This document shows, in pieces, positions 54,605-63,284 of a stretch of 64,000 bases of DNA. Below the pieces are notes generated by a model. That model ran no database searches and was not told the DNA's origin. It saw only the letters and a program-made list of their open reading frames with translations. This DNA is from Streptomyces meridianus (GTDB taxonomy: Bacteria; Actinomycetota; Actinomycetes; Streptomycetales; Streptomycetaceae): contig NZ_JAMQGM010000015.1 in assembly GCF_023703325.1 (NCBI RefSeq), forward strand, positions 1 to 64,000. Direction: 5' to 3'. Position 1 is the stretch's first letter. Each line of letters starts with the position of its first letter. A program made the position numbers and the translations under genes.

Positions 54605-56494
54605 TCAGCTCGCGTCGCCGGCCCAGTCGACCGCCTGCGCCGGGCCCTGCACCCGGGCCCGGGCCGGGACGGGCACCGCCTGGAGCACCAGCACCGCCAG
54701 GTCGTCGTCCACAGGGCCGGTGTCGAAATCGTGCGCAGCCTGCCGTACCCGCTCGGCGACGCCTCGGGCGGCGAGGCCCACGCAGTCGCGCAGCACCTCC
54801 GCGAGGCCGTCGTCGTCATCCAGCTGCCGGGCTCCGCTGCGCCGCTCGGTCACGCCGTCGGTGACGCACAGCAGCGTCTCGCCCACGCCGAGATGGAAGG
54901 AGTCGGTGGTGTAGGTGGCGTCCGCGTCGATTCCGAGCAGCATCTGCGGATGGGCTGCGGTGCCGACCGTCCCGTCGCTCGACAGCAGCAGCGGCAGCGG
55001 ATGACCCGCGCTGGCCAGGGTGCAGCGTGCACCGGCACGGGCGGGGTCGGTCTCCAACTCCCCGTAGAGCAGGCTCAGGAAGCGCGGCCGGGCCTGTTCG
55101 CCGCTGATCTGCACTGCCTCGACGCTCTCCTCGGCCATGGCCGTGTTCAGCCGGGTCAGCAGCGACTCCACGCCGTGACCCTCGCGGGCGAGCAGACGGA
55201 CGAGGTGCCGGGCGAAGCCGGTGACGGACATCGCCTCGGCGTCGTGTCCCGAGACGTCGCCGAGCAGAAAGGACCAACGGTTCTCGCCGATGGGGAAGAC
55301 GTCGTAGAAGTCGCCGCCGACCGTCTGGTCCTCGCCGTGCGGTTCGTAGACGACGGCAGTGTCCACGCCCGGGATGCTGGCGATGGAGGCGGGCAGCTGC
55401 TTGCGCTGGAGCGCCCGGCTGATGGTGGTCTGCCGGGTGTACTGGCGGGCCGTGACGATCGCCTGGGCCACGCGGCGGGCGACGTCCTCGGCAAGGCGGG
55501 CCACCCCGGGGGCGATCTGCACAGTTCCGGCCCGACCGAGGAGAAGTACGCCGTACTGGCGTCCTCCGGTCGTCAGGGAGCAGGCCAGTGCGGAGCCGCC
55601 GCGGTTCTCGCCGTCCGGTATGGACGGCCAGGGCCAGGGCTGGCCCCTGGCGCCGAGCCGGGCGGGCGGTGGTGACGCCTCCAGGGCCCGGCGCAGGACG
55701 TCGATGTGCTGCTCGTCGGCGTGCCACACCCGCGAGAGCCGCATCCCGCCGCCCTCCGTGGACAACCACACGCCGCACCAGTCGGCGAGTCGCGGCACGA
55801 GCAGCTGGGCGGCGAGGGCGGCCACCATGTCCTCGTCGAGCTGGCCTGCGAGGAGCTCACCGGCCTCGGCCAGATAGGACGGACCGGCCCGGTCGACCCA
55901 CTCCGTGAATCCGCTCTCCCGGTCGGGCAGTTCGGTCGCGGGCTGTTGCTCGCCGATGTGCAGCTCGTGGTGGAGCGCCCTTTCGGCGGGTTCGGCCGGG
56001 GGCGCGGCGGCCTCGCGCATGGCCTCGATCCGGAACCACACGGCCTTCTGGGTGCGCCGATAGGTCACGCCCCACGACTCGGCGCGGGCGCCGACCAGCC
56101 GCAGACCCTTGCCGTACCAGTCGTGCCGGGTGTCCTTGGACTTGTGCACCATGCGGGAAGGGTGCTGGTCGGCGACCTCGACGACGACGTGCATCGGACC
56201 GCTCTCCTCCGCGGTGGCGTCCGCGGAGGGTTTCGGGGCCGCCTGGAGGACGCAGACCACTTCGATCTCGGTGCCGGCGTGGAGGACGGCGTTGGTCACC
56301 AGCTCGCTCACCAGCAGCGCGGCGTCGTCGACGGCCCGCCGGCTGATCTTCTTCCAGGCGGGCATGGAGGGCGAGCTCCAGTCCTCGAGAGCGTCACGCA
56401 CGAAGGCGCGGGCCGCCGGGGCGGCGGTGTCGTTCGCGGGCAGATGGGTCCGGGCCACGAACTCTCGCGGCTGCGATGCCAGCGACCACCCCAC
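54605..56494 (-). CDS. SpoIIE-family protein phosphatase with RsbW-like ATPase and GAF domains
   Basis: A 629-residue regulator. N-terminal HATPase_c_2 domain (~30-165: LLVSELVTNAVLHAG, DWYGKGLRLVGARAESWG), GAF-like sensory domain (~215-365) and C-terminal PP2C/SpoIIE phosphatase (~390-610) with metal sites GGDFYDV, LLGDVSGHDAEAM, TDGVTERR and DDDLAVLVLQA. One protein thus carries kinase-like and phosphatase parts of a partner-switching circuit. GTG at 56494 is chosen because GGGAGG lies six bases upstream. The ATG at 56548 overlaps the likely -10 box. It is divergent from the poly-HAMP kinase. Confidence 0.9.
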   Translation of the reverse strand: MGWSLASQPREFVARTHLPANDTAAPAARAFVRDALEDWSSPSMPAWKKISRRAVDDAALLVSELVTNAVLHAGTEIEVVCVLQAAPKPSADATAEESGPMHVVVEVADQHPSRMVHKSKDTRHDWYGKGLRLVGARAESWGVTYRRTQKAVWFRIEAMREAAAPPAEPAERALHHELHIGEQQPATELPDRESGFTEWVDRAGPSYLAEAGELLAGQLDEDMVAALAAQLLVPRLADWCGVWLSTEGGGMRLSRVWHADEQHIDVLRRALEASPPPARLGARGQPWPWPSIPDGENRGGSALACSLTTGGRQYGVLLLGRAGTVQIAPGVARLAEDVARRVAQAIVTARQYTRQTTISRALQRKQLPASIASIPGVDTAVVYEPHGEDQTVGGDFYDVFPIGENRWSFLLGDVSGHDAEAMSVTGFARHLVRLLAREGHGVESLLTRLNTAMAEESVEAVQISGEQARPRFLSLLYGELETDPARAGARCTLASAGHPLPLLLSSDGTVGTAAHPQMLLGIDADATYTTDSFHLGVGETLLCVTDGVTERRSGARQLDDDDGLAEVLRDCVGLAARGVAERVRQAAHDFDTGPVDDDLAVLVLQAVPVPARARVQGPAQAVDWAGDAS

Positions 56495-56543
56495 GTCCGC
56501 CTCCCTTCTCCGCCTGCGCTCCGGCTTCTCGACCGGTAGATGT

Positions 56544-56553
56544 AACATACTTT
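56544..56553. promoter_or_regulatory. Overlapping divergent -10 boxes
   Basis: Minus strand TATGTT (56549-56544) for the SpoIIE-type gene and plus strand TACTTT (56548-56553) for the kinase overlap by two bases in an A+T-rich patch. Divergent transcription from here would be mutually exclusive. The -35 regions are weak. Confidence 0.4.
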
Positions 56554-56570
56554 ACGACGGAAGTACCTGT

Positions 56571-59500
56571 ATGCCCCGATTGCCGAAAATGGTAGACATG
56601 GCACTCGACCCGGCCCCTTCTGAACCTCACCCCAGCGCACCGCCGGCCCAGGACGGGCAGTGGGTGCACGTGGCGGAACTGCGACCTCTCCTCGCCGCGA
56701 TGAACTCCCTGTGCGACGGCGACTTCACCGTGCGTGCGGGTGGTGGGAGCGAGGGCGTCGTCGCCGAGATGGCAGGGGTCTTCAACCAGATAGTGGCGCG
56801 CAATGCCCACCTGGTGTCCGAGTTGCAGGGGGTGCGCCGCGAAGTCGTGCGCCAGGGCCGGATGGATGCCCGCCTGGCCGCCAGCCCCGGGCTCGGCTCG
56901 TGGACGGCGGGCGTCGACGCGGCGAACCAGCTCGTGGAAGCCCTCGTGGGTCCGGTGGCCAGCGCTACCCGGGTGCTCGACGCCGTTGCCGCCGGGGATC
57001 TGTCACAGCGGGTGGACCTGCACGACGGCAACCGGCAGATCCGCGGGGACCTGAGCAGACTGGGGCGGGTCGTCAACCGGACCGTGGACCAACTGAACCA
57101 GTTCACCGGTGAGTTGACCCGAATGGCGCGGGAGGTCGGAACCGAGGGGCGGCTCGGCGTACAGGCCAACGTGCAGGGCCTCAGCGGCGATTGGCGTCAG
57201 GTCACGGGCGCCGTCAGCGCCATGGCCTCGCGTCTCACCGCCCAGGTGCGCGACATCGCCGAGGTGACCACCGCGGTGGCACGCGGTGACCTGACCCAGC
57301 AGGTGACCGTCGAGGCCAGCGGCGAGTTGCTGGAGCTGAAGCTGACCGTGAACACCATGGTCGACCAGCTGCGGGCCTTCGCGGACGAGGTGACGCGGGT
57401 GGCGCGGGAGGTCGGCACCGAGGGCAGGCTCGGCGGACGCGCTCAGGTGCCCGGCGTCTCGGGCGTCTGGAAGAACCTCACCGACAACGTCAACTTCATG
57501 GCCTCGAACCTGACGTCGCAGGTCCGCAACATCGCGCAGGTGACCACCTCGGTCGCCAACGGCGATCTCAGCCAGAAGATCACCGTGGACGCCCAGGGGG
57601 AGATACTCCAGCTCAAGAGCACCGTGAACACGATGGTCGATCAGCTCTCCGGTTTCGCGGACGAGGTGACGCGGGTGGCGCGGGAGGTCGGCACCGAGGG
57701 CAGGCTCGGCGGACGCGCCCAGGTGCGCGGGGTGTCGGGGGTGTGGAAGGACCTCACCGAGAACGTCAACTTCATGGCGGACAACCTGACGTCGCAGGTC
57801 CGCAACATCTCCCAGGTCGCCAGCGCCGTCGCCGAGGGCGACCTCGCCAAGACCATCACCGTGGACGCCAAGGGCGAGATCCTCGAACTGAAGACGACCA
57901 TCAACACGATGGTTGCCCAGTTGTCGGCGTTCTCCTCCGAGGTGACGCGGGTGGCGCGGGAGGTCGGCACCGAGGGAAACCTGGGCGGGCAGGCCCAGGT
58001 GCGCGGGGTGTCGGGGGTGTGGAAGGACCTCACCGAGAACGTCAACTTCATGGCCCTCAACCTGACGTCGCAGGTGCGCAACATCGCCCAGGTGACCACC
58101 TCGGTCGCCAACGGCGACCTCTCCAAGAAGATCGACGTGGATGCGCGGGGCGAGATCCTCGAGCTGAAGAGCACGATCAACACCATGGTCGACCAGCTGC
58201 GGGCCTTCGCCGACGAGGTGACCAGGGTCTCCCGCGAGGTCGGCACCGAGGGAAACCTGGGCGGGCGCGCCAAGGTGCGCGGGGTGTCGGGGGTGTGGAA
58301 GGACCTCACCGACAACGTCAACTTCATGGCCGACAACCTGACGTCGCAGGTGCGCAACATCGCCCAGGTCGCGACGGCCGTGGCGCAGGGCGACCTGTCG
58401 AAGAAGATCGACGTGGATGCGCGGGGCGAGATCCTCGAGCTGAAGAGCACGATCAACACCATGGTCGACACGCTGTCCTCCTTCTCCTCCGAGGTGACCC
58501 GGGTGGCGCGGGAGGTCGGCAGCGAGGGCCGGCTCGGCGGTCAGGCGCGCGTCGAGGGCGTCTACGGCACCTGGAAGCGTCTGACCACGAGTGTGAACGA
58601 ACTCGCCCTCAACCTGACCACGCAGGTCCGCGCCATTGCGGAGGTGGCCAGGTCGGTCACTCAGGGGGACATGTCGGGCTCGATCTCCGTGGAGGCCCAG
58701 GGCGAGGTCGCGGAGCTGAAGAACAACATCAACCTGATGGTGACCAACCTCCGGGAGACCACCCGGGCGAAGGACTGGCTGGAGTCGAACCTGACCCGTA
58801 TCGCCGGTCTCATGCAGGGGCACCGCGATCTGGTCGAGGTCGCCGACCTGATCCTGCGCGAGCTGACACCGCTGGTGAACGCCCAGTTCGGTGCCTTCTT
58901 CCTGGCCGAGGCGGGTGCCAGGCCCGGCGAGGGGCTCGAGTTCATCGCCGGCTACGCGGCCGACGGCGAGGGCACCCTGCCGAGCCCCGGAACGCCGGGC
59001 CGCGGGCTCATTGCGCAGGCGGCCCTGGAGAAGCGGCGCATTCTCGTCTCCGAGGTGCCGCCCGACTACATCACCATCAAGTCCGGTCTGGGATCGGCTC
59101 TTCCGGCCAGCGTCGTCATTCTGCCGATCCTCTTCGAGGACCAGGTGCTGGGTGTGATCGAGCTCGCCTCCTTCGGCAGGTTCAACGAGGTCCACCTCGC
59201 CTTCATCGACCAGTTCGTCACCACGATCGGTGTCTCGATCAACACCATCATCGCCAACTCCCGCACGGAGGCTCTGCTTTCGGAGTCCCAGCGGCTCACC
59301 GCCGAGCTGCGCCAGCGGTCCGAGGAGCTGCAGCGGTCCAATGCCGCCCTGGAGGAGAAGGCGTCGCTTCTGGCGACCTCGTCGCAGTACAAGTCCGAGT
59401 TCCTGGCGAACATGTCGCACGAACTGCGGACCCCGCTCAACTCCCTGCTGATCCTGGCCCGGTTGCTCGCCGACAACCAGGACAAGCGGCTGTCCGAGCA

Positions 59501-60914
59501 GGAAGTGCAGTTCGCCGCCACCATCCACCAGTCGGGTTCCGATCTGCTCCAGCTCATCAACGACATCCTCGATCTGTCCAAGATCGAGGCCGGCCGCATG
59601 GACGTCCGTCCGAAACCGCTGCCGCTGGTGAAGCTGCTGGACTACGTGCAGTCCACTTTCCGGCCGGTGGCCAAGGACCGCGGGCTGGCCTTCGACATCA
59701 CGGTGGGGGAGGACGTCCCGCGCGAACTGGTCTCGGACGAGCAGCGGATCCAGCAGATCCTGCGCAACCTGCTCTCCAACGCGGTGAAGTTCACCTCCTC
59801 CGGCGGCGTGGAACTCCGGGTGGAGCGCGTCCGGGACATGGACTTCGAAGAGGACGGGCTGCGCTATGCCGAAGCGGTCATTGCCTTCTCGGTGAAGGAC
59901 ACCGGGATCGGCATACCGCCCGAGAAGCTCACGCTCATCTTCGACGCCTTCCAGCAGGCCGACGGCACCACCAGCCGCAACTTCGGCGGCACCGGCCTGG
60001 GGCTGTCGATCAGCCGTGAGATCGCGGGGCTCCTCGGCGGACGCATCACGGCACAGAGCGAACGCGGCGTGGGGTCGGTGTTCACCCTCTATGTGCCCTC
60101 GCGTCACACCGCCGCCGTCACGGAGGACCAGGACGAACGGCACGGGGCCCCGGAACAGCAGGCGCCGACCGTCCACGGCGAGGACGGTCGGCAGCCCCTG
60201 GCCGGCGGCTCCGCGGCGCCGGAACTCGCGGCGGCGGAGGGGAGCGCGACCGCGACGCCGACCCTCCCCGGGCAGCCCGGGCCGCCGGGCCGGAACGGCG
60301 ACGCGCCGACCCCGCTGCCCCCGCTGCACGCCGAGAACACGGCGGTCGGCGAGGACGAGGAGCCCAGTGGAATCACCGGCCTGGACGAGGACAGGAGCTG
60401 GCCCGAGACAAGCCGGCTCTCCGACTGGCAGAGCGGGCGCCCCAGCCGCCTGTTGTCGGGGCGCACCATCCTCATCGTCGACGACGACATCCGGAACGTC
60501 TTCGCGCTCACCCACGTGCTGGGAAGGGTCGGGATGCGGGTGAAGTACGCCGAGAACGGCCGGGAGGGGATCGAGGTCCTCGACCGATCGCCCGAGGTGT
60601 CCCTGGTGCTGATGGACATCATGATGCCCGAAATGGATGGTTATGAGACTATGCAGGCGATCCGGAAGGCTCCGCGCTTCGCCGGGCTTCCGATCGTCGC
60701 GCTCACGGCCAAGGCCATGCCGGGCGACCGCGAGAAGGCCCTGGCCAGCGGTGCCTCCGGGTACGTGCCCAAGCCCGTCGACGTCGACCGCCTGCTCACG
60801 ACCGTCTGCGATCTGCTCGAGCCGGAGGAGAGCCCGCCGCCGGACCGCCCGAACACCGCCGGAATCCCGTTCGCCGAGCATGGCGACGACGACCCGCCCA
60901 GGCAGGAGACATGA
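56571..60914 (+). CDS. Giant soluble hybrid histidine kinase with tandem HAMP repeats (OsaA-like)
   Basis: A 1,447-residue protein with no transmembrane segment. After a HAMP-like start come six 92-residue units (~residues 181-732), each holding two HAMP-like modules ([16 protein letters not shown] and [15 protein letters not shown] types). Then GAF (~775-900), coiled coil, HisKA with His950 ([14 protein letters not shown]), HATPase ([34 protein letters not shown]), a Pro/Ala-rich linker and a receiver with Asp1349 ([15 protein letters not shown]). The architecture and the adjacent regulator recall the osmotic-stress kinase OsaA of S. coelicolor (memory). ATG at 56571; its stop overlaps the regulator start (ATGA). 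Confidence 0.92.
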   Translation: MPRLPKMVDMALDPAPSEPHPSAPPAQDGQWVHVAELRPLLAAMNSLCDGDFTVRAGGGSEGVVAEMAGVFNQIVARNAHLVSELQGVRREVVRQGRMDARLAASPGLGSWTAGVDAANQLVEALVGPVASATRVLDAVAAGDLSQRVDLHDGNRQIRGDLSRLGRVVNRTVDQLNQFTGELTRMAREVGTEGRLGVQANVQGLSGDWRQVTGAVSAMASRLTAQVRDIAEVTTAVARGDLTQQVTVEASGELLELKLTVNTMVDQLRAFADEVTRVAREVGTEGRLGGRAQVPGVSGVWKNLTDNVNFMASNLTSQVRNIAQVTTSVANGDLSQKITVDAQGEILQLKSTVNTMVDQLSGFADEVTRVAREVGTEGRLGGRAQVRGVSGVWKDLTENVNFMADNLTSQVRNISQVASAVAEGDLAKTITVDAKGEILELKTTINTMVAQLSAFSSEVTRVAREVGTEGNLGGQAQVRGVSGVWKDLTENVNFMALNLTSQVRNIAQVTTSVANGDLSKKIDVDARGEILELKSTINTMVDQLRAFADEVTRVSREVGTEGNLGGRAKVRGVSGVWKDLTDNVNFMADNLTSQVRNIAQVATAVAQGDLSKKIDVDARGEILELKSTINTMVDTLSSFSSEVTRVAREVGSEGRLGGQARVEGVYGTWKRLTTSVNELALNLTTQVRAIAEVARSVTQGDMSGSISVEAQGEVAELKNNINLMVTNLRETTRAKDWLESNLTRIAGLMQGHRDLVEVADLILRELTPLVNAQFGAFFLAEAGARPGEGLEFIAGYAADGEGTLPSPGTPGRGLIAQAALEKRRILVSEVPPDYITIKSGLGSALPASVVILPILFEDQVLGVIELASFGRFNEVHLAFIDQFVTTIGVSINTIIANSRTEALLSESQRLTAELRQRSEELQRSNAALEEKASLLATSSQYKSEFLANMSHELRTPLNSLLILARLLADNQDKRLSEQEVQFAATIHQSGSDLLQLINDILDLSKIEAGRMDVRPKPLPLVKLLDYVQSTFRPVAKDRGLAFDITVGEDVPRELVSDEQRIQQILRNLLSNAVKFTSSGGVELRVERVRDMDFEEDGLRYAEAVIAFSVKDTGIGIPPEKLTLIFDAFQQADGTTSRNFGGTGLGLSISREIAGLLGGRITAQSERGVGSVFTLYVPSRHTAAVTEDQDERHGAPEQQAPTVHGEDGRQPLAGGSAAPELAAAEGSATATPTLPGQPGPPGRNGDAPTPLPPLHAENTAVGEDEEPSGITGLDEDRSWPETSRLSDWQSGRPSRLLSGRTILIVDDDIRNVFALTHVLGRVGMRVKYAENGREGIEVLDRSPEVSLVLMDIMMPEMDGYETMQAIRKAPRFAGLPIVALTAKAMPGDREKALASGASGYVPKPVDVDRLLTTVCDLLEPEESPPPDRPNTAGIPFAEHGDDDPPRQET
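57111..58766 (+). repeat. Six tandem 276-bp repeats encoding double-HAMP units
   Basis: The phrase GAGGTGACGCGGGTGGCGCG recurs at 57387, 57663, 57939 and, with changes, at 58215 and 58491, with a diverged copy at 57111. The spacing is exactly 276 bases each time. Middle copies are nearly identical at DNA level (for example GTGTGGAAGGACCTCACC), a sign of recent duplication or gene conversion. Confidence 0.9.
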
Positions 60915-61618
60915 GCGCAGCCGCCGACAAGTCCAGCATCCTCATCGTCGACGACATGGAGGCCAACCTCGTCGCGCTCCAGGCCGTCCTCAGCTCGCTG
61001 GACCAGAATCTCGTCACCGCGCGGTCCGGGGAGGAAGCGCTGAAAGCCATGCTGCGCGAGGAGTTCGCAGTCGTACTGCTCGACGTGTCGATGCCCGGCA
61101 TGGACGGCTTCGAGACCGCCGCCAACATCAAACGCCTGGACCAGACCAAGGACGTGCCGGTCATCCTGCTGACCGGGGCCGACGCCGAGTCCGACTACGT
61201 GTACCGCGGATACGCCGTCGGTGCGGCCGACTTCCTGACCAAGCCCATCGACCCCTGGCTGCTGCGCACGAAGGTGAACATCTTCCTCGAGTTGCACCGC
61301 AAGAACGTCCAACTGGCCGCACAGGCCGATCAGTTGCGGCGACTGCTGGTGGGAGAGGGCAAGCCGGTGCCTCCGGAGGCCGTCACGGGCACGGGGGCGA
61401 AGCCGCCCTCGGCCGCCGTCGCCACGCCCTCGGGCCGCCCCCCGTCGGCAGGCTCCGGGGCCGGGGAAACCCGCGCTGTGACGGAGATCTCCGAACAGCT
61501 GGCCCAGATCGAGCTGCAGCTGCGCGAAGCGAAGGGAGACGAGGCGACGGCGCTCGCGGACCGGGTCGCAGCCCTCGAGCGCGCCATCGACCGCCTGAAG
61601 GCGCCGGACGGGACCTGA
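60911..61618 (+). CDS. Response regulator without DNA-binding domain (OsaB-like)
   Basis: A 235-residue protein. Receiver at residues 8-130 with DD (14-15), phospho-acceptor Asp58 (VVLLDVSMPGMDG), switch Thr in VILLTGADAES and Lys in FLTKPIDP. Residues ~120-150 form a helix, then a Pro/Ala linker and a C-terminal coiled coil (ISEQLAQIELQLREAKGDEATALADRVAALERAIDRL). With no HTH it must act through protein contacts. It overlaps the hybrid kinase by four bases, indicating a cognate pair, as in OsaAB. Confidence 0.9.
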   Translation: MSAAADKSSILIVDDMEANLVALQAVLSSLDQNLVTARSGEEALKAMLREEFAVVLLDVSMPGMDGFETAANIKRLDQTKDVPVILLTGADAESDYVYRGYAVGAADFLTKPIDPWLLRTKVNIFLELHRKNVQLAAQADQLRRLLVGEGKPVPPEAVTGTGAKPPSAAVATPSGRPPSAGSGAGETRAVTEISEQLAQIELQLREAKGDEATALADRVAALERAIDRLKAPDGT

Positions 61619-61652
61619 CCCGACCGGCCGTGCGCCCCTCGCACATGAAGAA

Positions 61653-61698
61653 CCGCCGTGTGCGGCGCGGCGGTCCAGCGCCGCGCCGCACACGGCGG
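61653..61698 (+). terminator. 20-bp perfect hairpin after the kinase-regulator operon
   Basis: Arms 61653-61672 and 61679-61698 are fully complementary, 6-base loop. The following ~230 bases up to the next -10 box contain no gene I can support. Confidence 0.85.
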
Positions 61699-61927
61699 CC
61701 TCACGGTTGTATCGCGACGGCACGCGCCCGCCCAAATCGGCGGGCGCGCCGCGGGCCGTTCGGCGGTCCGGTGTCCGGCCCGCGCCGGATCGCCCGCTGC
61801 CCGGTCCTCACACGGAAGACGACGGATCCGCGGCGCTCGTGCGGGGCCGCGTACGGTCCGGTAGGGCGATGTTCGTCACAGATCCTCAACAACGCCGCCA
61901 CGGCGACTGATTGTCATAGCTCGGTCC

Positions 61928-61933
61928 TATGAT
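61928..61933 (+). promoter_or_regulatory. -10 box of the 59-residue protein gene, leaderless
   Basis: TATGAT is the best -10 match in the window and lies exactly six bases before ATG 61940. There is no ribosome site. Confidence 0.6.
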
Positions 61934-61939
61934 CAGGTC

Positions 61940-62119
61940 ATGCCCGAGTCTCCCCGCACTGTCCCGGTGCGCCTGTCTGCCGAGGATTTGAACCAGCAGA
62001 TCCGTGACCTGGTCACGCGTGCAGACGGTCGGTTGTCACCGCGGGACCACCGTGAGTATCAGCGACTCGTCGTCGCCTGGGCGGCGGCCTCGCGCGGCGA
62101 GGTCATCGAGGCTGCCTGA
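61940..62119 (+). CDS. Conserved-looking 59-residue protein of unknown function
   Basis: Reading from ATG 61940 gives MPESPRTVPVRLSAEDLNQQ..., ending GEVIEAA and TGA at 62117-62119. It is predicted to be soluble, mostly helical and mixed-charged, with LVTRADGRLSPRDHREYQRL as a central helix pair. Evidence that it is real: a good -10 box at leaderless spacing, GC-rich third positions and a terminator 62 bases after it. I recall similar tiny proteins in streptomycetes but cannot name a family. No partner is evident. Confidence 0.6.
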   Translation: MPESPRTVPVRLSAEDLNQQIRDLVTRADGRLSPRDHREYQRLVVAWAAASRGEVIEAA

Positions 62120-62180
62120 CGGCCGGCGCAACGACTGGTCACCCCGCCGCGCCGCACCCGCGCACGTGCCGGAAAACGAC

Positions 62181-62222
62181 GAACCGGGCCCGCCCCCCCC
62201 GCCGAGGGGACGGGCCCGGTTC
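62181..62222. terminator. Bidirectional hairpin before the convergent dehydrogenase gene
   Basis: GAACCGGGCCCG (62181-62192) pairs with CGGGCCCGGTTC (62211-62222); the loop can extend the stem by C-run/GGGG pairing. It lies between convergent genes. Confidence 0.75.
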
Positions 62223-62244
62223 CATGTGCCGGAAGCCCGTCCGG

Positions 62245-63102
62245 TCAGTACGTGTAGAAGCCCGAGCCGGTCTTGCGGCCGAGGCGTCCGGCGTCGACCA
62301 TCCGCTGGAGCAGCGGGGGAGCGGCGTACAGCGCTTCCTTGTACTCGTGGTACATGGAGTCGGCCACCGACGCTACCGTGTCGAGGCCGATCAGGTCCGA
62401 CAGTTTGAGTGGGCCCATCGGGTGGGCGCAGCCCATCTCCATGCCGTTGTCGATGTCCTCGCGGCTCGCGATGCCGGATTCGAACATGCGGATCGCGGAG
62501 AGCAGATACGGGATCAGCAGGGCGTTGACGACGAAGCCGGAGCGGTCCTGGGCACGGATGGCGTGCTTGTCCAGCACCTGGGTGACCAGAGCCTCGGCGC
62601 GCTTGATCGTCTCGTCGCTCGTGGTGAGCGCCGGGATCAGCTCGACGAGCTTCTGCACGGGCGCGGGATTGAAGAAGTGGATGCCGATCACATGATCCGG
62701 CCGGGAGGTGGCCACGGCCAGCTTGACGAGAGGGATGGACGAGGTGTTCGACGCGAGGATCGCGTCAGGCCTCGTCATGACCCGGTCGAGTATCTGGAAG
62801 ATCTCGGTCTTGACCTGCTCGTTCTCGACGACGGCCTCGATCACGAGGTCACGGTCGGCGAACTCGCCCAGGTCCGTGGTGAAGCTCAGCCGGGCGAGCG
62901 TCGCGTCCCGCTCCTCCTGCGCGATCTTGCCCCGCTCCACCGCCTTGTCCAGGGAGTTCGTCAGACGGGTGCGGCCGATCTCCAGGGCCTCGCCGGTGGT
63001 CTCGGCGACCACGATCTCCAGACCGGAGCGGGCGCACACCTCGGCGATCCCCGCGCCCATCTGGCCGCAGCCCACCACTCCGACGCGTTCGATGTCGGTC
63101 AC
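62245..63102 (-). CDS. 3-hydroxybutyryl-CoA dehydrogenase
   Basis: A 285-residue NAD(P)-dependent dehydrogenase of the 3-hydroxyacyl-CoA family. The Rossmann motif is VGVVGCGQMGAGIAEV, catalytic residues are in SNTSSIPL and GIHFFNPAPVQKLVEL, and the C-terminal domain has DRSGFVVNALLIPYLLSAI and GCAHPMGPLKLSDLIGLD. It interconverts acetoacetyl-CoA and 3-hydroxybutyryl-CoA, in short-chain fatty acid, PHB or ethylmalonyl-CoA metabolism. GTG at 63102 with AAAGG upstream is preferred over the longer frame to 63177. Confidence 0.93.
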   Translation of the reverse strand: MTDIERVGVVGCGQMGAGIAEVCARSGLEIVVAETTGEALEIGRTRLTNSLDKAVERGKIAQEERDATLARLSFTTDLGEFADRDLVIEAVVENEQVKTEIFQILDRVMTRPDAILASNTSSIPLVKLAVATSRPDHVIGIHFFNPAPVQKLVELIPALTTSDETIKRAEALVTQVLDKHAIRAQDRSGFVVNALLIPYLLSAIRMFESGIASREDIDNGMEMGCAHPMGPLKLSDLIGLDTVASVADSMYHEYKEALYAAPPLLQRMVDAGRLGRKTGSGFYTY

Positions 63103-63284
63103 ATCGTGCCTTTCGCTGATCTTCATCGGCCGGCAAGCGGCGGTATGTCTTCCGCTTGTGGCGGTCGACCTGCGCATGCCTCGGCCCCAGACGTTACTCC
63201 GAAGCGCGGTGTGGCACGGGGGGTGGGGCGGGCATGCTCTGCGAGTGGAGCAAAACGGACGGGAAGAACCGGTGGGGGTGCCGC

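Noticed and set aside
57111..58766. Regular 276-bp repeats considered as a CRISPR-like or satellite array
   Set aside because: The repeats are in frame and encode HAMP modules; unit length and lack of spacers exclude CRISPR.
57003..60881. 1,292-codon open frame opposite the poly-HAMP kinase
   Set aside because: Antisense shadow; its repeats only mirror the HAMP repeats of the real gene.
62193..62200. Run of eight C as a phase-variation tract
   Set aside because: It lies in the loop of a terminator between convergent genes, not in a gene or promoter.
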